Counted from the first letter of the stretch, positions 1 through 14,115 are shown. The stretch is DNA of 64,000 bases from Impatiens glandulifera (GCF_907164915.1 NC_061863.1:9053882-9117881), one strand, 5' to 3'. Notes: generated from the sequence alone by a model not told the origin. A program made the numbers and translations.

Positions 1-46
1 TTTATTTTTCTTTGATTCTAATGCAATTTCCCCCCATCTTATTTAG

Positions 47-3000
47 GATATAAAGACGGAGATGAATCCAAGGGCTAATGGACCTGAGGGATCGTTAATT
101 GGAATGTCAGGTACCCATTTGTAAACACTTATAGTTTATGTTTTTGTATCCATATCCGGAATCAGATGAGATACAAACCAGTGCCTTTTCTGTTATAGGG
201 TTCTTTGAATATCCAAGGGGTTATTTCCAAATAATCTTGTTTGATGCACATTATTGAAAACCTAAAGTTATTTGGGTAAACATATAATTATTTTTTGAAA
301 TAAAGGGTACTTTGGTTGATGATTTAAATGATATTATTGATGAGTATATCCTTAGATCAGATAGAGTTATTTGAAATAAATTTCAAATAATCAAACATCA
401 AACACAGTCTAATAAATTTCTGAATCTGTCTCGAACTAAAAGTTATAGTTTCCAAACATAATCTCGTCCTGAAGAAATAGTTCAAGTAAATATCTGTGAA
501 TCTCTCCTTATTCTCTCTTTCTCTAAACTGAAGGTTCCAATCAAGGAGGCAGCAACTTGACATTGAAGGGATGGCCTTTAACGCCTTTGTCAGTAAGTCT
601 GTCAAATTACAAACTTCTAATAATACAAACAATGTTTATATCAAGGATTTCATATTTGATAATTATTTCCATTTACTAGGGCTTAGAGCAGCTACGATCT
701 GGGCTACTCCAGCAGCCGAAGTCTTTTATGCAAGGGTCACACCCTTTTAACCAACTTCAGATGTTGACGCCTCAGCATCAACAACAGCTTATGCTTGCAC
801 AGCAGAATATGACTTCTCCATCAGCAAGTGAGATGGAAACAAGGAGGTTAAGGATGCTTCTTAATAACCGAAGTATGAATCTAGGAAAAGATGGCCTTCC
901 AAATTCTATGGGAGATGTGGTTTCTAATGTTGGATCGCCATTACAAGCCGGTTGTGGTGTTTTGCCTCGAGGAGACCATGATATGTTGATCAAGGTTCTT
1001 TTTTTAGGCGGATTTTCTCTTTATACTATTAATTGATCGGTTTTTTAATGGTTTTTGATTACTTTTTTTTATAGTTAAAAATGGCTCAGTTACAGCAGCA
1101 GCAACAACAGAACAATAACCAACTTCAGCAACATGCTCTCTCTGGTCCACAACAGTCCCAGAGTTCTAATCATAGTCTTCATCCCCAAGATAAAATCGTT
1201 GGGTCGGGAAGCTTAACTGCAGATGGTAGCATGTCTAATTCCTTTCGAGGAAATGATCAGGTGTTTAATTGTACCCTTGCCTTTATTTGATGAAAAAGTG
1301 AACGAATTATTTAGAGCTTGTTTGATGGTAGTTTTTGTTATATATTAAATAATCTAACTTTTTAATAAAAAGTGGATTATTTGGGGGTAAGTGACTAAAA
1401 TATCTTTTGCAATTACTATTTTAAATTATTATAAAAAGTAAAGTAAGGTTACTTTTTCATTTTAGCTGATTATTTGAATGATTTTTTGATGATGTAAAGG
1501 TTATTTAGGTGGCTTGTTGAGCTTGGTTTATTTGAATAACCAATTGGAGCTTGTTTGATCATTTAAAAAAATCTTTATCATATCACCTATCACCTATCAA
1601 ATCATTTGATTCTTCAATCAAAATTCTAAAATACCTTAATTTTTTTTACAAGTTTTATTTTAAATACAAAAGTTCATTTTAGTAATGTAACTAAAATGAT
1701 CCTACTTTTCATCAAAAGAAATTTTGATTTCATAACCAAGATTTTTTCAAATAATCCCACATCATGCAAGCTTCAATGGTTATTTCAACTAATTTCGTTT
1801 GATGCAGGTTATTGAAAGTTAGTTATTTGGGTAAAAATGACATGGTATAAATGTATAATGAGTTTTTAAAAATAAAGGGTAATTTAGTATTTTTGTTGAT
1901 AATTTGAATAACTATGTGATAGTGGGTTATATGAGATTATTAAAAGAAAAAAACGAGGGTACTTTAGTGTTTCTATTGACGATTTGAATGATGTGATACA
2001 AAAAAGTATTCATATTCCAAATATACTTATATCTAACACATCTGGTGATTCATTTCAAGACTTCAAAAACCCAGACTGGTCGAAAAAGGAAGCAGCCTGT
2101 ATCATCATCGGGTCCTGCCAATAGTTCGGGGACTGCCAACACTGCTGGCCCTTCACCAAGTTCAGCCCCATCAACTCCCTCAAACAATACTCCCGGTGAT
2201 GTGATTTCAATGCCTGCCTTACCACATAGTGGTGGTACTTCTTCGAAACCAGTGATGATGTTTGGGAATGACGGTTCTGGAACTCTCACATCTCCGTCTA
2301 ATCAGTTGGTAAGTTTAAATTCAATTGAATTCTTTTTTTTTTTGTGCAGAAGGATTCTCATCATTGACTAATTGAGTCCTTCATATGTTGGCAGTGGGAT
2401 GAAAAAGATCTAGTGCAGGCTGAGATGGATCGGTTTGTGGAAGATGGATCTCTTGATGATAATGTTGAGTCTTTTTTATCGCATGATGAAGGCGACCACA
2501 GAGATATGGTTGGACGATGCATGGATGCAAGCAAAGGTGTGTGTGTGTGTTTCTAGTTTCTACCTTTTTGTTCTTATCTCAGTTAGCTTCTTTGTGCTCT
2601 ATTATAGGATTTGCGTTTACAGAAGTCAGCTCTGTTCGAGCTAGTGCGAGCAAAGTTGTTTGCTGCCATTTTTCATCAGATGGGAAACTACTAGCAACCG
2701 GTGGCCACGATAAAAAGGTGTGGTTATTTTTCTTCACTTTTAACTGCTTGTGTTTAAAAGTTAATACAATTTTTTTGCAGGCTGTATTATGGTACACTGA
2801 TACCCTAAAGCAAAAGAGTACACTTGAAGAACATTCAGGGTTGATTACCGATGTTCGTTTCAGTCCCGGGATGTCTCGACTTGCAACATCGTCTTTTGAT
2901 AAAACTGTCAGAGTTTGGGATGCTGACAATGTTGGTCAATTTATTAGTTATTTTTCCTGATTTTTATAACTTGTCATGGGCCATTGGGATTTTATTTACT

Positions 3001-4308
3001 AGATTTATCTGTTATATGCAGCCCAGTTATTCTCTTCGAAATTTCAATGGACATTCTGGTTCTGTTATGTCTCTGGACTTCCATCCAAACAAAGATGATC
3101 TCATATGCTCTTGCGATGGAGATGGCGAAATAAGATATTGGAGCATTACTAATGGCAGTTGTTTGAGAGTATTCAAGGTATGGTTTAGAAGTTTAAGTCA
3201 AACCAAACCCGAGAAAAACTAATAACCAATCTTTTGCCAGACTGTACGGTTAAAAAAAAAAAGACAAACCAGATACTTGCGGTTTGGATGTAGATTTTTT
3301 AAACATATTATTCCACAGAGGGTATATGGTTGTATATTTAGGAAATCATCAAAGAACTTGTTTGATGTTGGGTTATTTGAAAAAATATGTTTTAATGAAT
3401 TTAAGTCTTAGGTTTGGATGAAAAATAAAAGAAATACTTTTGACTGAACCAACTGCTCACACTTTGAATCTTGAGTGTAGGGTGGAACGACACAGATAAG
3501 ATTTCAACCTCGTCTTGGAAGGTATCTAGCGGCAGCTGCTGAGAATGTGGTCTCTATACTAGACACGGAAACTCAAGTTAGTCGGCTTACATTGAAGGTA
3601 ATATTAGTATTTTAGTTAAGGCTCAAACATATTCTTATAAAAAAATCTTTCTTTATTATTTTTTGTTAAGAGTTGGACTTTAGAGACTGAGGATTGTAAG
3701 TTTGATTCACGGTATAAACCATAATAAATCCAAAATTATCAGAATCCACATCCAAATTACTTGACAAAAGAAAAATTCCCTAGGTTCAATTTTGTTGGTT
3801 AGTGCTTGAATCGTTATTTTATTTGAATTGCATCTTAGAAGTTGATTATTATTTTTTATTGGTATGATGAATGAATAGGGGCATTCAAAACTAATTGATT
3901 CCATCTGCTGGGATCCAACTGGTGAATACCTTGCATCGGTGAGTGAGGACTCGGTTAGGGTATGGAATCTCGGTTCAGGGGGAGATGGAGAGTGCATGCA
4001 CGAGCTGAGCTGTAATGGAAACAAGTTCCATTCTTGTGTATTCCATCCTGCATTTTCCTCTTTGCTGGTCATTGGCTGTTACCAGGCAAGTTTCTTTCTT
4101 TCCTATTTTTTCTTAGTAATAAAAGAATCAGGTTAGATAATTTGTCTTATCTATTAATGGGCAGAGTATGGAACTATGGAACATGTCCGAGAACAAGACG
4201 ATGACACTAGGGGCTCATGATGGACTGATTGCTGGATTGGCTGTTTCGACTGTGACCGGTTTGGTTGCTTCTGCTAGCCATGATAAAATTGTCAAGTTAT
4301 GGAAATGA
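47..4308 (+). CDS. LUH: LEUNIG_HOMOLOG-like transcriptional corepressor, 3' part
   Basis: Plant Groucho/Tup1-type corepressor acting in the nucleus with SEUSS-type adaptors (family knowledge). The N-terminal LUFS/LisH region lies left of the window. Exons I assign: 47-110, 534-592, 680-994, 1075-1260, 2060-2308, 2395-2536, 2608-2717, 2781-2930, 3022-3177, 3481-3597, 3879-4085, 4165-4308. Phases agree throughout, giving 632 residues and a stop at 4306-4308. Seen in order: a Q-rich stretch ([16 protein letters not shown], then [14 protein letters not shown]), a basic GRKRKQP patch followed by an S/P/T-rich linker, a [16 protein letters not shown] motif, then seven WD40 repeats with WD/WN/WK ends and a terminal KLWK. 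The linker and WD repeats fit LUH better than LUG. Intron 4086-4164 starts with GC instead of GT. The gene is convergent with the ABC transporter. The family call is very secure; the LUH-versus-LUG call is less so. Confidence 0.93.
236..405. repeat. Small TIR element in an intron of the LUH-like gene
   Basis: Begins with CTTGTTTGATG and ends near ATCAAACATCAAACAC, so the ends are imperfect inverted repeats. The AT-rich core lacks coding potential. Related ends recur at 1317, 1546, 3358, 33164 and 34315, mostly inside introns. It looks like a non-autonomous MITE family; the superfamily cannot be assigned and no clear target duplication was found. Confidence 0.45.
1313..2010. repeat. Cluster of MITE-like sequences in LUH-like intron
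   Basis: Most of the 0.8-kb intron between the exons ending at 1260 and starting at 2060 consists of repeated, partly inverted pieces of the same AT-rich motif family: GCTTGTTTGAT at 1317 and 1546, and phrases like GGTTATTTGGGTAAAA and GATGATTTGAATGA. It reads as two or more nested or truncated copies. No ORF is visible. Confidence 0.4.
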
Positions 4309-4828
4309 TTTGACTTCTTTTCAACTAGTTAGTAGTTAGCTCTCTGTTGTTCTTATGTATCTATTTTTAACTCTCTTTTGATCATCTCTGCTTTTCTAAC
4401 ATGTGTTGTTAGTTAACTTGAGAGACTAAGAACAAATACTCCAAGTCTTAATCTCCAGACATCTCAATTGTTTTTGGTCTCCCGTTTTTCTCATCAATTT
4501 AATATCTTGATACTTTCTTGATTCAGTTTGTTTTCATTGGTCTGGGTTATTTGGATGATATCCAGCACTCTTAGGTTATTTTGGTCAATTTAGATATCAA
4601 ACAATTTCTTTCAAATATCACTCTCTACATCAAATAAGCCTATCTTAGTTGCTAATAACTGTTGCATAAGGAGTGACAGTTTGATATTTAGAGAACATCT
4701 ATTTGAGTGTTATATTCCAACATTCAATAAATGACTTGTATAAAAAGTCAAGCTGTTTCTCCCAATATATAGACATAGTTTTGATATTTGAGTGTTATAT
4801 TCCTAAGAAAGAAAGAAAAAATGACCTT
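4309..4828. other. Convergent intergenic region / 3' UTRs
   Basis: Only about 520 bases separate the stop codons of the LUH-like gene (+) and the ABCG32-like gene (-), so this must hold both 3' UTRs and poly(A) sites. Around 4545-4640 there is another fragment of the MITE-like motif family (GGTTATTTGGATGATATCC and ATCAAACAATTTC). Nothing else is seen. Confidence 0.6.
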
Positions 4829-7800
4829 TCATCTCCTCTGAAAGTTGAAGGCTTTCATGGAATAAGCAAACGAGACAGCAAAGATGAAGCAGAAACCGAT
4901 TACTACACCAGCTGCAACTCCGACGAACTCGTGCCTATATCCAAACTGTTGTTTCAGCAACTGTTTGATTGAAATGTAGTTATAATCAGATAGCTTCACT
5001 TGTTCATCATTCATGTCTCCATATTGTGATGCCAACATTCCGTACAAGCTCCATGCTACTGGATTTCCCCAATAGTACCATCTCCACCATATAGGTATTC
5101 TCTGCCAAATCAGAAATAAAATAAAATTAATACCTATTTTCAAAGATTAATTTTTTTAATGTTTTAAGTCGCGCACCATCCTGGGAATCATGAATCCGCT
5201 AAAGAGGTTCCACAGCATGTAGAATGGGGAAGCGATTATGACAGCGATGTTGTGATTAGGCGAGATGGCAATGGTCATCATACCGAAAAATGTGAAGTAG
5301 AGCAGAGTGAAGTACATGAAGAACATATACCAAATGAACTTGGAACAGCTCCATTCAAATTCCGCCATGTAGTAGAAAATCGTGCTGTAAATAACCGATT
5401 GGACTAGTACATATGGGAACTCAATAACAACCTAATAAGAACACATAATTTGGCTTAAAACTAAAATATGATGAAAATGTGTGGGCATTATTAAATGCCC
5501 AAAAGGATATTTACATATTCAATTCCATTTGAAGAAGGGAAAAAAAGCATACCTGTGAAAATGCCAATGGCAAAGCTGAATACATCCCTGCAGCTCTTTC
5601 TCTATATGAAACTGACCTCTCGACATAAACAACCGGTTGAACGGAAGTGGCGTTGGTGATTCCGATGAATAGAACCGCCGCATACATTGATCCCATGGCA
5701 TTGAAGATATCCTGCTGTGTTTCCCTACAGAAAAGTAGATAATATAAAGAAGAGATGAAACCAATTTCATTTTAAATTCATCTCAAGTGGAAAGAATCTT
5801 ACTATAGATTTCAAGTTCGATTCTCACAATATTTTAGTGAGAATCGAGTATGAGACCTCAATATCCTAGTTACACTTAAAGTTGCACTGACTGAGTAGAT
5901 AAAATCATATTTTTTTACAACCAAGGTTTATTCTGTGGAATAGGCTAGCACAACATTGAATGGACATCAAACTTCTGCCTCTAGTTCAACACTTTTACAG
6001 TTTCAATAACCTTGGGTGGGTAGAAAAGAAAAAGCAATTTTGATAAATAGAGAAAGTGGATGAAGAAGACCTTTTAGAACCGAATCTCCAGCAGATTGTT
6101 CCAAACATCAAGGAGATTATAACGGTATAAAAGAACCGTACTGCAGTATACTGCGGATTCCGCCAGTACGACAGCCATTGCTTCCAAAGACAGCCTAGAA
6201 ACTGGCTAAAATATGTCTGTGAGTATATTGACGGGAAACATAATTCTTTATCATCAAGATCTGGCCGGCTTAGGATTTCAACAAGTTCTTCATTTTTTCT
6301 ATAACCAGAAGAAAAAAGAATACAATTTAATTGGAGAGCAGAATGAAGAATTATATCACATGGAGACTGGAGAGACAATGTTGATGGTGACATACTGAAA
6401 GAGAGACGATTCACGGTAAATTTCAGCAAAATCGACGCCAAGTCTGGTTTCTTCTGATGGAGAAGTAACTTCTAGAATCCAGGAAGCTGGGTTATAGCCT
6501 GGTCTAATCCTTGGAACTCCGTTAACAGCCTGAAAAATTCATTATATTTAAAGGTTGTAACAAAACAATTGTCTGTAAATTGATCGTTCTTTAAAATCCC
6601 ACCTCGAAAAACCGAATAACATTACAAGACCTTTTGCCCAATGAACCAGCATAGATAAGTTGGCCTCCACGTTTCATGAGCACAAGCTGAAACAAAGATA
6701 ACAGTTCAACTTTCAAAGAAAATCATACTTTCTTTTATAGGAATTCATATATGGTAGGGAGGAAGAGTAAACCTCATCAAAGGATTCGAATATATCAATG
6801 CTGGGCTGGTGAATTGTGCAAACAATTGTCCTACCAGTGTTCACGATATTCCTTACGGTTCTCATGACAATGGCAGCAGATCTGGCATCAAGTCCTGAAG
6901 TAGGTTCATCCATGAAAACTATGGAAGGATTGGCCACCAGCTCAACTGCAATTGTCAACCTTTTCCTCTGTTCGGTTGACAACCCATCTACGCCGGGTAA
7001 ACCCACTAAAGCATCTCCAATAGAAGTGAGCTCAACAAGTTCCATAATCTCATCCACAAATTCCTGCATACTCATTTGTTATTATCAACAATTTTGTTTT
7101 TCCAAGTAAAACATGTTGAATACTGAATTTTAAGGATATAATTAGTCAAGTGTCAAAATAAATGCTCTATGTTTTAAAATTCGTGGTGTGCTTTGGATTC
7201 CCTATGATTAAATAAACAAAGATTTACTATGGCTACAATGTTAGGATGCAAAAGAAAAACCTATGGGGTCGCTTTTGTAACTGATATCCAGCACCAAAAA
7301 ACTGCCTTTGCATGACATGGTTTAGTGTTTTATTGAATGCAACTTTTCTATATATTAACATCTTTATTGCTGACCCTCCTGCAGATATTGATGAAATTTA
7401 TGATTTTGTCTCTAAATCTCTACACATTACTTCAGGTGGCATTATTCCTATTCCAAAACCTATAGGTTTGCACACTTACTCGACATGGGAAAAGGGAAGT
7501 GGCATCCGTTGATGAAAGGTTATACAACGGCAGTCCTTATAAACTAATTGTAAGTTGAGTGTGAAACTAATGTCGAGAAGCTACTTAAACACTATTTGGC
7601 CCTTATAATAAGGTAATTTGATGGATAATATGGACTAAGACGTTGATTTTAAGTAAGATTTTCTACCTATGTAAATAATTAACTGATTTTAAATAAGTGA
7701 TATCAAATGAAGTTCATTCAAAGTAAGTGAGTACTGAAGTTGAAATTTGAAAGAAAGCAAAAAAAAAGATACCTTTTTAACTGTTGAATCGATATGAGAA

Positions 7801-10800
7801 CCCAATCGAAGCCAGGATGAGAAAATAAGCGACTCGTGGACAGTTAAACATGGAGAATGGACATCACTCTGTTCACAATAACCCGATACCCGAGCAAAAG
7901 TTTCTTGTTTCTTAAGGTAACCGGAGATATATACGCTCCCTTCAATATATCCACCAGTTTTCCTGCCAGATAAAACATCCAATAGAGTAGTCTTTCCAGC
8001 TCCACTAACACCAACTAGAGCAGTTAACACGCCTGGACGAAATGCAAAAGTCACATCCACCAACAATCTCAGCCGGTCAGACACAACACCTTGTTGTCTC
8101 AATTCTATTGGGACATCAACATAGTAATTAAGGTTTTTGAAACACATTGAGATTGGTTCAAAAGGAAGAACCATCCCTCTCTTCCTTCTAACTTTATTGC
8201 CTGAAAAAAAAAAGTATCCAAGATTTTTGTTTAATTTTATCAGAATTTATGAAACATAAGCATTAATGGCAAATGGCACATACTCATGAATGAGTGAGAA
8301 TGTTCTAAGTATTCTCTCAGCTCAATAATTGTGGTTCCTTTATCATCGACTTTCTCTTCTTTGTTTTTGTTTCTTTTCTTAGAAGAAGAATCAATGAATT
8401 GATGATTTCCATGTGCTGACAAATCAAGAAGAAAGAATGATTTCCCTTTCATAATCATATTTATTGATGTTATAAGGATTTTAAGCTTACGGTTAAGATA
8501 AGTCAAGGCAAGTGTGAAAAGGACGTTTAACAAGATTATGTAACCTATCAAGGCACCTATTCCAATCCAGTACCAATAGCCTTCAGGGAACAAACTTCGG
8601 TCTTTCAATAACATTTTTCCAACAGATAATGTTGTGTAATTCCCTGCACTCTGAAAAATCAACGAAAAATATGAAAACCTTTTAAATGGACATTAAGTAA
8701 TTTCTTTTACCCGAGTTTATTCTCTGGGATGGCTAACATGGCCCCTTAAATCATAGCATTCTTAATGGAAATCGAAGCTGAGGCCTTTGGTCTCTTAGGT
8801 AAGACATGAAGTAACATTATTATTACCTTATCCCAAGAATGGCCAAGAAATTCATTAACTGAAGCTGCATTTTGAGCATACATAAGAGGAGAAACCCAAT
8901 AACCCCAAATCCACCAAGAAGGAATTCTATCTGTTAAGGTTATAAACGATAAATAGATACCAATGAATCAGAATGTTAAAAAAAAAACTCTGAGCAAACT
9001 AAACGGTTCAAACCTCTTGACAGTATAAATCCTCCAAGAATCATGACAACCAACAGAGCAAAAGATCCAAACGTATTGGCCACAACCAGATTACGACCCA
9101 GAGAGGCCATAACCCGAAAAAGTGCAATGGACATTTGGTGGAGAAAAAAGTATAACAAAAACTGCTGAAGGAATCTGCAAACAATAGTGTTAAAAACAAT
9201 AGTTGAAAACAGAAGTAATGGTGAAACCTTGTACCTAGTAATCTCAGGATCAAAGCCGACAACATAGTATGTTCCTCCCACCCACATAGCGGATTCAAGA
9301 AACGATGAAGGAATGCTCAAAAGCCAAGAAGGAAGTGTATAAACCCAACACGGATAAAAATGTGAGTCACGATGCTTGTACAATACAGGAAGCTTTGATA
9401 TCAACATAGGGACTTCCATAAATCCATTGTAGAGAATCATAACCATTGTAAAGTAGAGTGCTCCAAGGAAAACTCCAGCATCTTCCAGAGTATCGTGATG
9501 CATTGTTGTTCGAAGAAATACAGTCATCGTGATCAAGATATTCAACACAAGCTGCAAAAATAAATACAGTACCATCTATGAATCCACAAGCATCATATGA
9601 CTAATATAATTAACAAAAGCGGCTTGGATTCAGGCGAGGAAGTGTTTCCAAATGGGTATTTTGTATTTCAACTGAAAATAACTGTTTTTGAGCAGGAATT
9701 CTTTTATCTATGAATTTGGATGACAAACAAAAGAATTCCTGCACAAATATGATCCCCTGGTATTTTTTTTATCAATGAATCTCACAAGCAGCTAAAAATC
9801 AAATAAGAAGATACCTGCACAAATTTGAAGATATAGACAAAAGAATTCCGCTTCATTAGAAGCATCTGCCAAGAAAAGCTGATCTTGAGAAGATCTAACC
9901 TAGATCTGCCATATGTGGATGTTGATAAAGCTGCTGGATGATTACATTTCTTATCAAAAGGAACGGCAAGATCCTTCAACAAGGCATTTCCAACTCGAAA
10001 TCTCCCAAAGGCTTCTGAAAACTTCTCCAAAGGTACATATTGATAATGAGTATCACTAAACCAATATTGTTCTTGATCTTTCTCTGATATAACCTGCCCA
10101 TTAGCAATGGAAAGATTAATTTCATATAGTTTTTTAAAACATGTATAATTAGGATCATTAGTTCATTAATTCTACCTCCTGCAGAAAATCAGCCACATTT
10201 TTCCTATCAGGACAATGAAACCCCATAAACTGAAAAAAATCAAGAGCAGCTTCACGTGGTCCTTGGTATACTATCTGACCATCAGACAGAAGGATAATTT
10301 CGTCGAAGAGTTGGTAGGTCTCAGGATCTGGTTGCAGAAGTGAGATGACGGTTGTTCCATTAAGAGTGTGAGTTGCGTATCTCAGATATTTGATCATTTG
10401 ATAGGTTGTTGAACTATCAAGTCCAGTTGATATTTCGTCCATCAACATCACTCTAGCCGGACCGACTAGTACTTCAGCTGCAACCATATATCATTCGGAA
10501 TTTTCATCTATTTCTCACCTTTGGAAAGAAGAATTAACAATGTAAACAACATTGAATACTTTTTGTTACCAGTTGTAAGACGCTTCTTCTGTCCTCCGGA
10601 GATTCCTTTAAGCATTTCATCCCCAACTAATGTATCTGCACAAATATCCAATCCCAATACCTTCATGATATAGTCCACAACCAAGCTTGTTTGAAATTCT
10701 CCAAGAGCTAATGCCTAAACATGAATAATAATAAGAGAGTAAGTACAAATAAAAAAAAGTCTCAACACCACAAAAGCAAGTTAAAATAAAAACCAGAACA

Positions 10801-12444
10801 TCAAAATAACAATTTTAACCTGAAGAAAGACAACTTCAATGTTTTTTTAACCTACCAAATCTTGTCCCCAAGGTAAGGGAGAATGCTCAACCTTATTCAA
10901 GAGGGCTTAACAATTTTTGACACTAAAATATTCATTAGAGTTCCACCATCATGATTCACCCGAACTCAAGCTTCCTAAATCAAAATAACAAAGAAGTTTA
11001 AAACTTACCTTAATGAATATATCAAGATCTTCATCGGGTATTATCCTGCTATCCTTTTCTCGATTCAAAAGCTCAGAAAGCATATCTGAATCCAATTTTC
11101 ACAATTTTAGAGAACAAACAAAAATAAAATTCCAATGAAATGTAAATTCAATGAATACCAAGCTTGAATCCAACACCCTGGCAGGAGCCTGCAAACTGAA
11201 GTGTTTCTTTCACTGTCATCTCGGCTATATGCCAGTCCTGCTGGCTTACATAAGCTGAAGTAGTTTGAGGTACAAATTCCTTTAGCCCATTACCGTTGTA
11301 TGTAATTCTCCCAGACATCTTAACAGTTAATTAATTAACTGCATTAATCAATATTTCTTTTTTCAATGATAAATTTCAATCAAAGATCATAAACAATCTC
11401 AGATACCTTCACTCCATGATCAAGTCTTCCAGCCAGGGCCCGAAGTAGTGTTGTCTTTCCAGAACTTGGCGGACCCAACAGCAACGTCATTCTACACAAC
11501 ATAATTACTCAGATAAATAGCTAAAGTTTGTATTACAAAAATTGTCTCACTCTTAGTTCACCATCCAAATATTAATTTGGATGTCGACTGATCAGAACAA
11601 AAAGGAGAAGAACATTCACCAAATCAAGTTAAATTCAAAGATGAGTTGAGTTAAAGTTTGTATTAACAGAGTTGTCTCGTGAAAATAGTTCTAATAATAC
11701 AAACAATGTCTATATCAAGAATTGAACACGTATTTGTTTGATGTTCATTAAATTACTCTACCATCCATGTTGAATTCTGGTAATTGATACCTTGAGGGTC
11801 TAATGATTCCACTGATGCCATTCAAGATTGAGAATTTTTTCCTTTGATTAGGGAAAACCCTCAATTTCCCCAAGAAAGCCTTTAAGAAGATGAATTTACA
11901 TCGTTAGAAACCTAAACAGAATTGTATGAGCTAGGGAAATAAGCATATATCTATGGAGAATTTTACTTACTTCAGCCTTATTAAGAATGAAATTGGGAAT
12001 TGTAGGCAAAGCTCTCCCTCCAACATGAACAAATGTATCTATCCATAAGTCCTGAAATCGAACCTCAACTTCTGGAAAATCTAAATCAACCCTAGAATCA
12101 TAATACCCAAAACAACCATTAATATCAAAATACATTTTCTATAAACTTGACAATAATTCTCTTAACACTTACGCATTAAACCTCTGTTTGATTCTATTGA
12201 AAAAATTCTCAATATCATTGTTAACTGATGTGATCAATTTCTCCAATATCAGTTTCTGCTTTTGATCTTCCATCTTCCCAATGTCCACAACTGATACCTC
12301 TCCATTAAGATTTCTGAAAAATGACGTTCGTACCTGAACATGAGTTGGCGAACGCTGCAACGCCGCCCACCGGATAGCTGCGTCTTCACCGTCTCTTCCA
12401 TTTTCACTTGTTCCTGGGAAAATACTGCCAGAAGATTCCCACAT
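4829..12444 (-). CDS. ABCG32: ABCG32/PEC1-like full-size ABCG (PDR) transporter
   Basis: Plasma-membrane exporter; the Arabidopsis relative is needed for cutin precursor export and cuticle formation (family knowledge). I assign 22 exons: 12173-12444, 11971-12091, 11791-11879, 11407-11491, 11159-11318, 11009-11085, 10570-10714, 10176-10477, 9815-10093, 9235-9551, 9014-9174, 8827-8930, 8491-8650, 8284-8415, 7773-8200, 6773-7063, 6603-6686, 6396-6529, 6071-6298, 5553-5724, 5177-5431, 4829-5101. They join in phase to 1422 residues, close to the roughly 1420 usual for ABCG32. NBD1: Walker [10 protein letters not shown] about 167-175, signature SGGQ 307-310, Walker B ending MLMDE about 327-331. NBD2: Walker [10 protein letters not shown] 865-873, plant-type LSTEQRKRL signature, Walker B VFMDEP 993-998. 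Two hydrophobic six-helix blocks follow the NBDs. The end FNFQRR and the start MWESSG also fit ABCG32. No disruption was seen. Confidence 0.93.
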
Positions 12445-13049
12445 TGAGGGTTTACGTGAGAAAGAGTAATGGCTCTAAATTGAAAAGTTTGAATATGAAT
12501 ATAAAGAAGAAATAGAGTGTAATGATGTAGCCATTCAACCACTTAGTTGGCAAAGTAGTTGTGAAGATCGTCGTTATTAATTGGTGCCCTAATTCTCTCT
12601 CTTTCTCTCTCTCTACAGTATTCACGAAGGCCATAAATTACAGAGTTCTTACCTTTCTCGTGTATGAAATCAGATGATTTCTCACCAGACGCATCAACAT
12701 TCACAGAGAAAGAGAAAAGAAAAGTGGAATTTAAGCTTTGTAGTTGAGATTTTTGAGAGATGAATTGTTTATTTCTGGAAGTAGTTAATATGGTTGATGA
12801 GACTTTCTTGCTATCACCTGCTCCCACCATCTTCTTCTTCCTCACTTAGAGCTTGTTTGATCTATGGATTGTTTAAAAATCACTTATTATATTTTATATG
12901 ATTTCAATAATCTTATAACCTTATTTATTAATTAAATATATATATTTTTTAAAATTTATAATACTATTTTCTTAAGTATATCAAATTTTGGCCTCCGAAA
13001 TTGTCCGTAATGATTGTGACTTGAAACCTATTTAAGAACATGAATAACA
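12445..13049 (-). promoter_or_regulatory. 5' leader and promoter region of the ABCG32-like gene
   Basis: Upstream (minus strand) of the ATG at 12444. A CT-rich microsatellite (plus-strand CTCTCTCTTTCTCTCTCTCT near 12593-12614) lies about 150 bases before the ATG, a common feature of plant core promoters and leaders. A 100-codon ORF at 12543-12845 spans it but has no recognisable domain. The transcription start cannot be fixed by eye. A MITE-like GCTTGTTTGATC motif begins near 12851. Confidence 0.4.
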
Positions 13050-13956
13050 TTGAGTGAGTGATATTAAGTCAATTGTCGGTTGATGAGAAGTTTGGATTAT
13101 CTTTTGGTGGTGGAATATTTGGCTCGAATGGATAAATATGACGTTCATTGATCGCGGTCGACCGATACGTTAATTCCACAATCGCTTGATTAGAAGTTAA
13201 GCGCCTTATCCATTATGCCACGGGTGTTTGTGTTTGTTTATCTTAGTTATAATCTAGTAGATTATTTGACTCGAAAGGATATGAAGTTCAGTGATCGCGG
13301 TCGACCGATGTGTTTATTGAACAACGATATTATTATCGGAGAGTCTCTACAGACGGTAAATTCATTGATCTTCTTGAGTATCTTTGAGTTCGTTAACGCT
13401 AGTTTTTATGTTTGTTTGTTGGTAATCATTTTTTATTTATGTTTTCAATATTGTTCCCCCAAATATTTCGATACACCTACACCTAAACCTACAATCGCTT
13501 GATTAGAAGTCAAGCGCCTTATCTATTAGGCCATTATATTCTAACGCTAGTTTTTTATGTCTGTTGGTGGTGATTATCTCGAACCTGATTAGAAGTCAAG
13601 CGCCTTATCCATTAGGCACGGGTGCTTGCTAAACCTACAATCGTTTGATTAGAAGTCAAGCGCCTTATCCATTAGGCGATTATATTATAATGCTAGTTTT
13701 TATGTTTGTTGTTGGTGATTATCTCGAACCCACAATCGCTTGATTAGAAGTCAAACGCCTTATCCCTTAGGCTATTATATTCTAACGCTAGTTTTTATGT
13801 TTGTTGTTGGCGATTATCTCGAACCTGATTAGAAGTCAAGCGCCTTATCCATTAGGCATAGGTACTTCATTACTTGTGTTATATTGTTCCCCAAATTTTG
13901 ACATTATCATATTGAATTACTTTTTTTAGACGGTGCATTTCAACGTTTAAAAATTC

Positions 13957-14028
13957 ACACCCGGAGGGACTCAAACCCACAATCGCTTGATTAGAAGTCA
14001 AGCGCCTTATCCATTAGGCCACAGGTGC
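13957..14028 (-). pseudogene. tRNA-Arg(UCU)-like copy, mutated
   Basis: 72 bases, with anticodon arm CTTGACTTCTAATCAAG and anticodon TCT. Acceptor is GCACCTG with one G-U pair. The T stem has one mismatch and the T loop reads TTTGAGT, so the invariant C56 is lost and the B box weakened. Probably a decayed copy. Confidence 0.65.
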
Positions 14029-14115
14029 TTATGTTTTGTAATCTCATTATATTCTAACGCTAGTTTTTATGTTTGTTGTTGGTGAATATTTTTTTATTCC
14101 GCAACGTTTAAAAAC

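Noticed and set aside
7312..7512. 66-codon ORF on the plus strand within the ABC transporter
   Set aside because: It lies in an intron of the transporter (between exons 6773-7063 and 7773-8200), has no recognisable domain and has no splice partners.
12543..12845. Small gene of 100 codons on the minus strand upstream of the ABC transporter
   Set aside because: It overlaps the CT-rich leader of the transporter, is low-complexity and shows no domain. It is more likely leader or promoter sequence.
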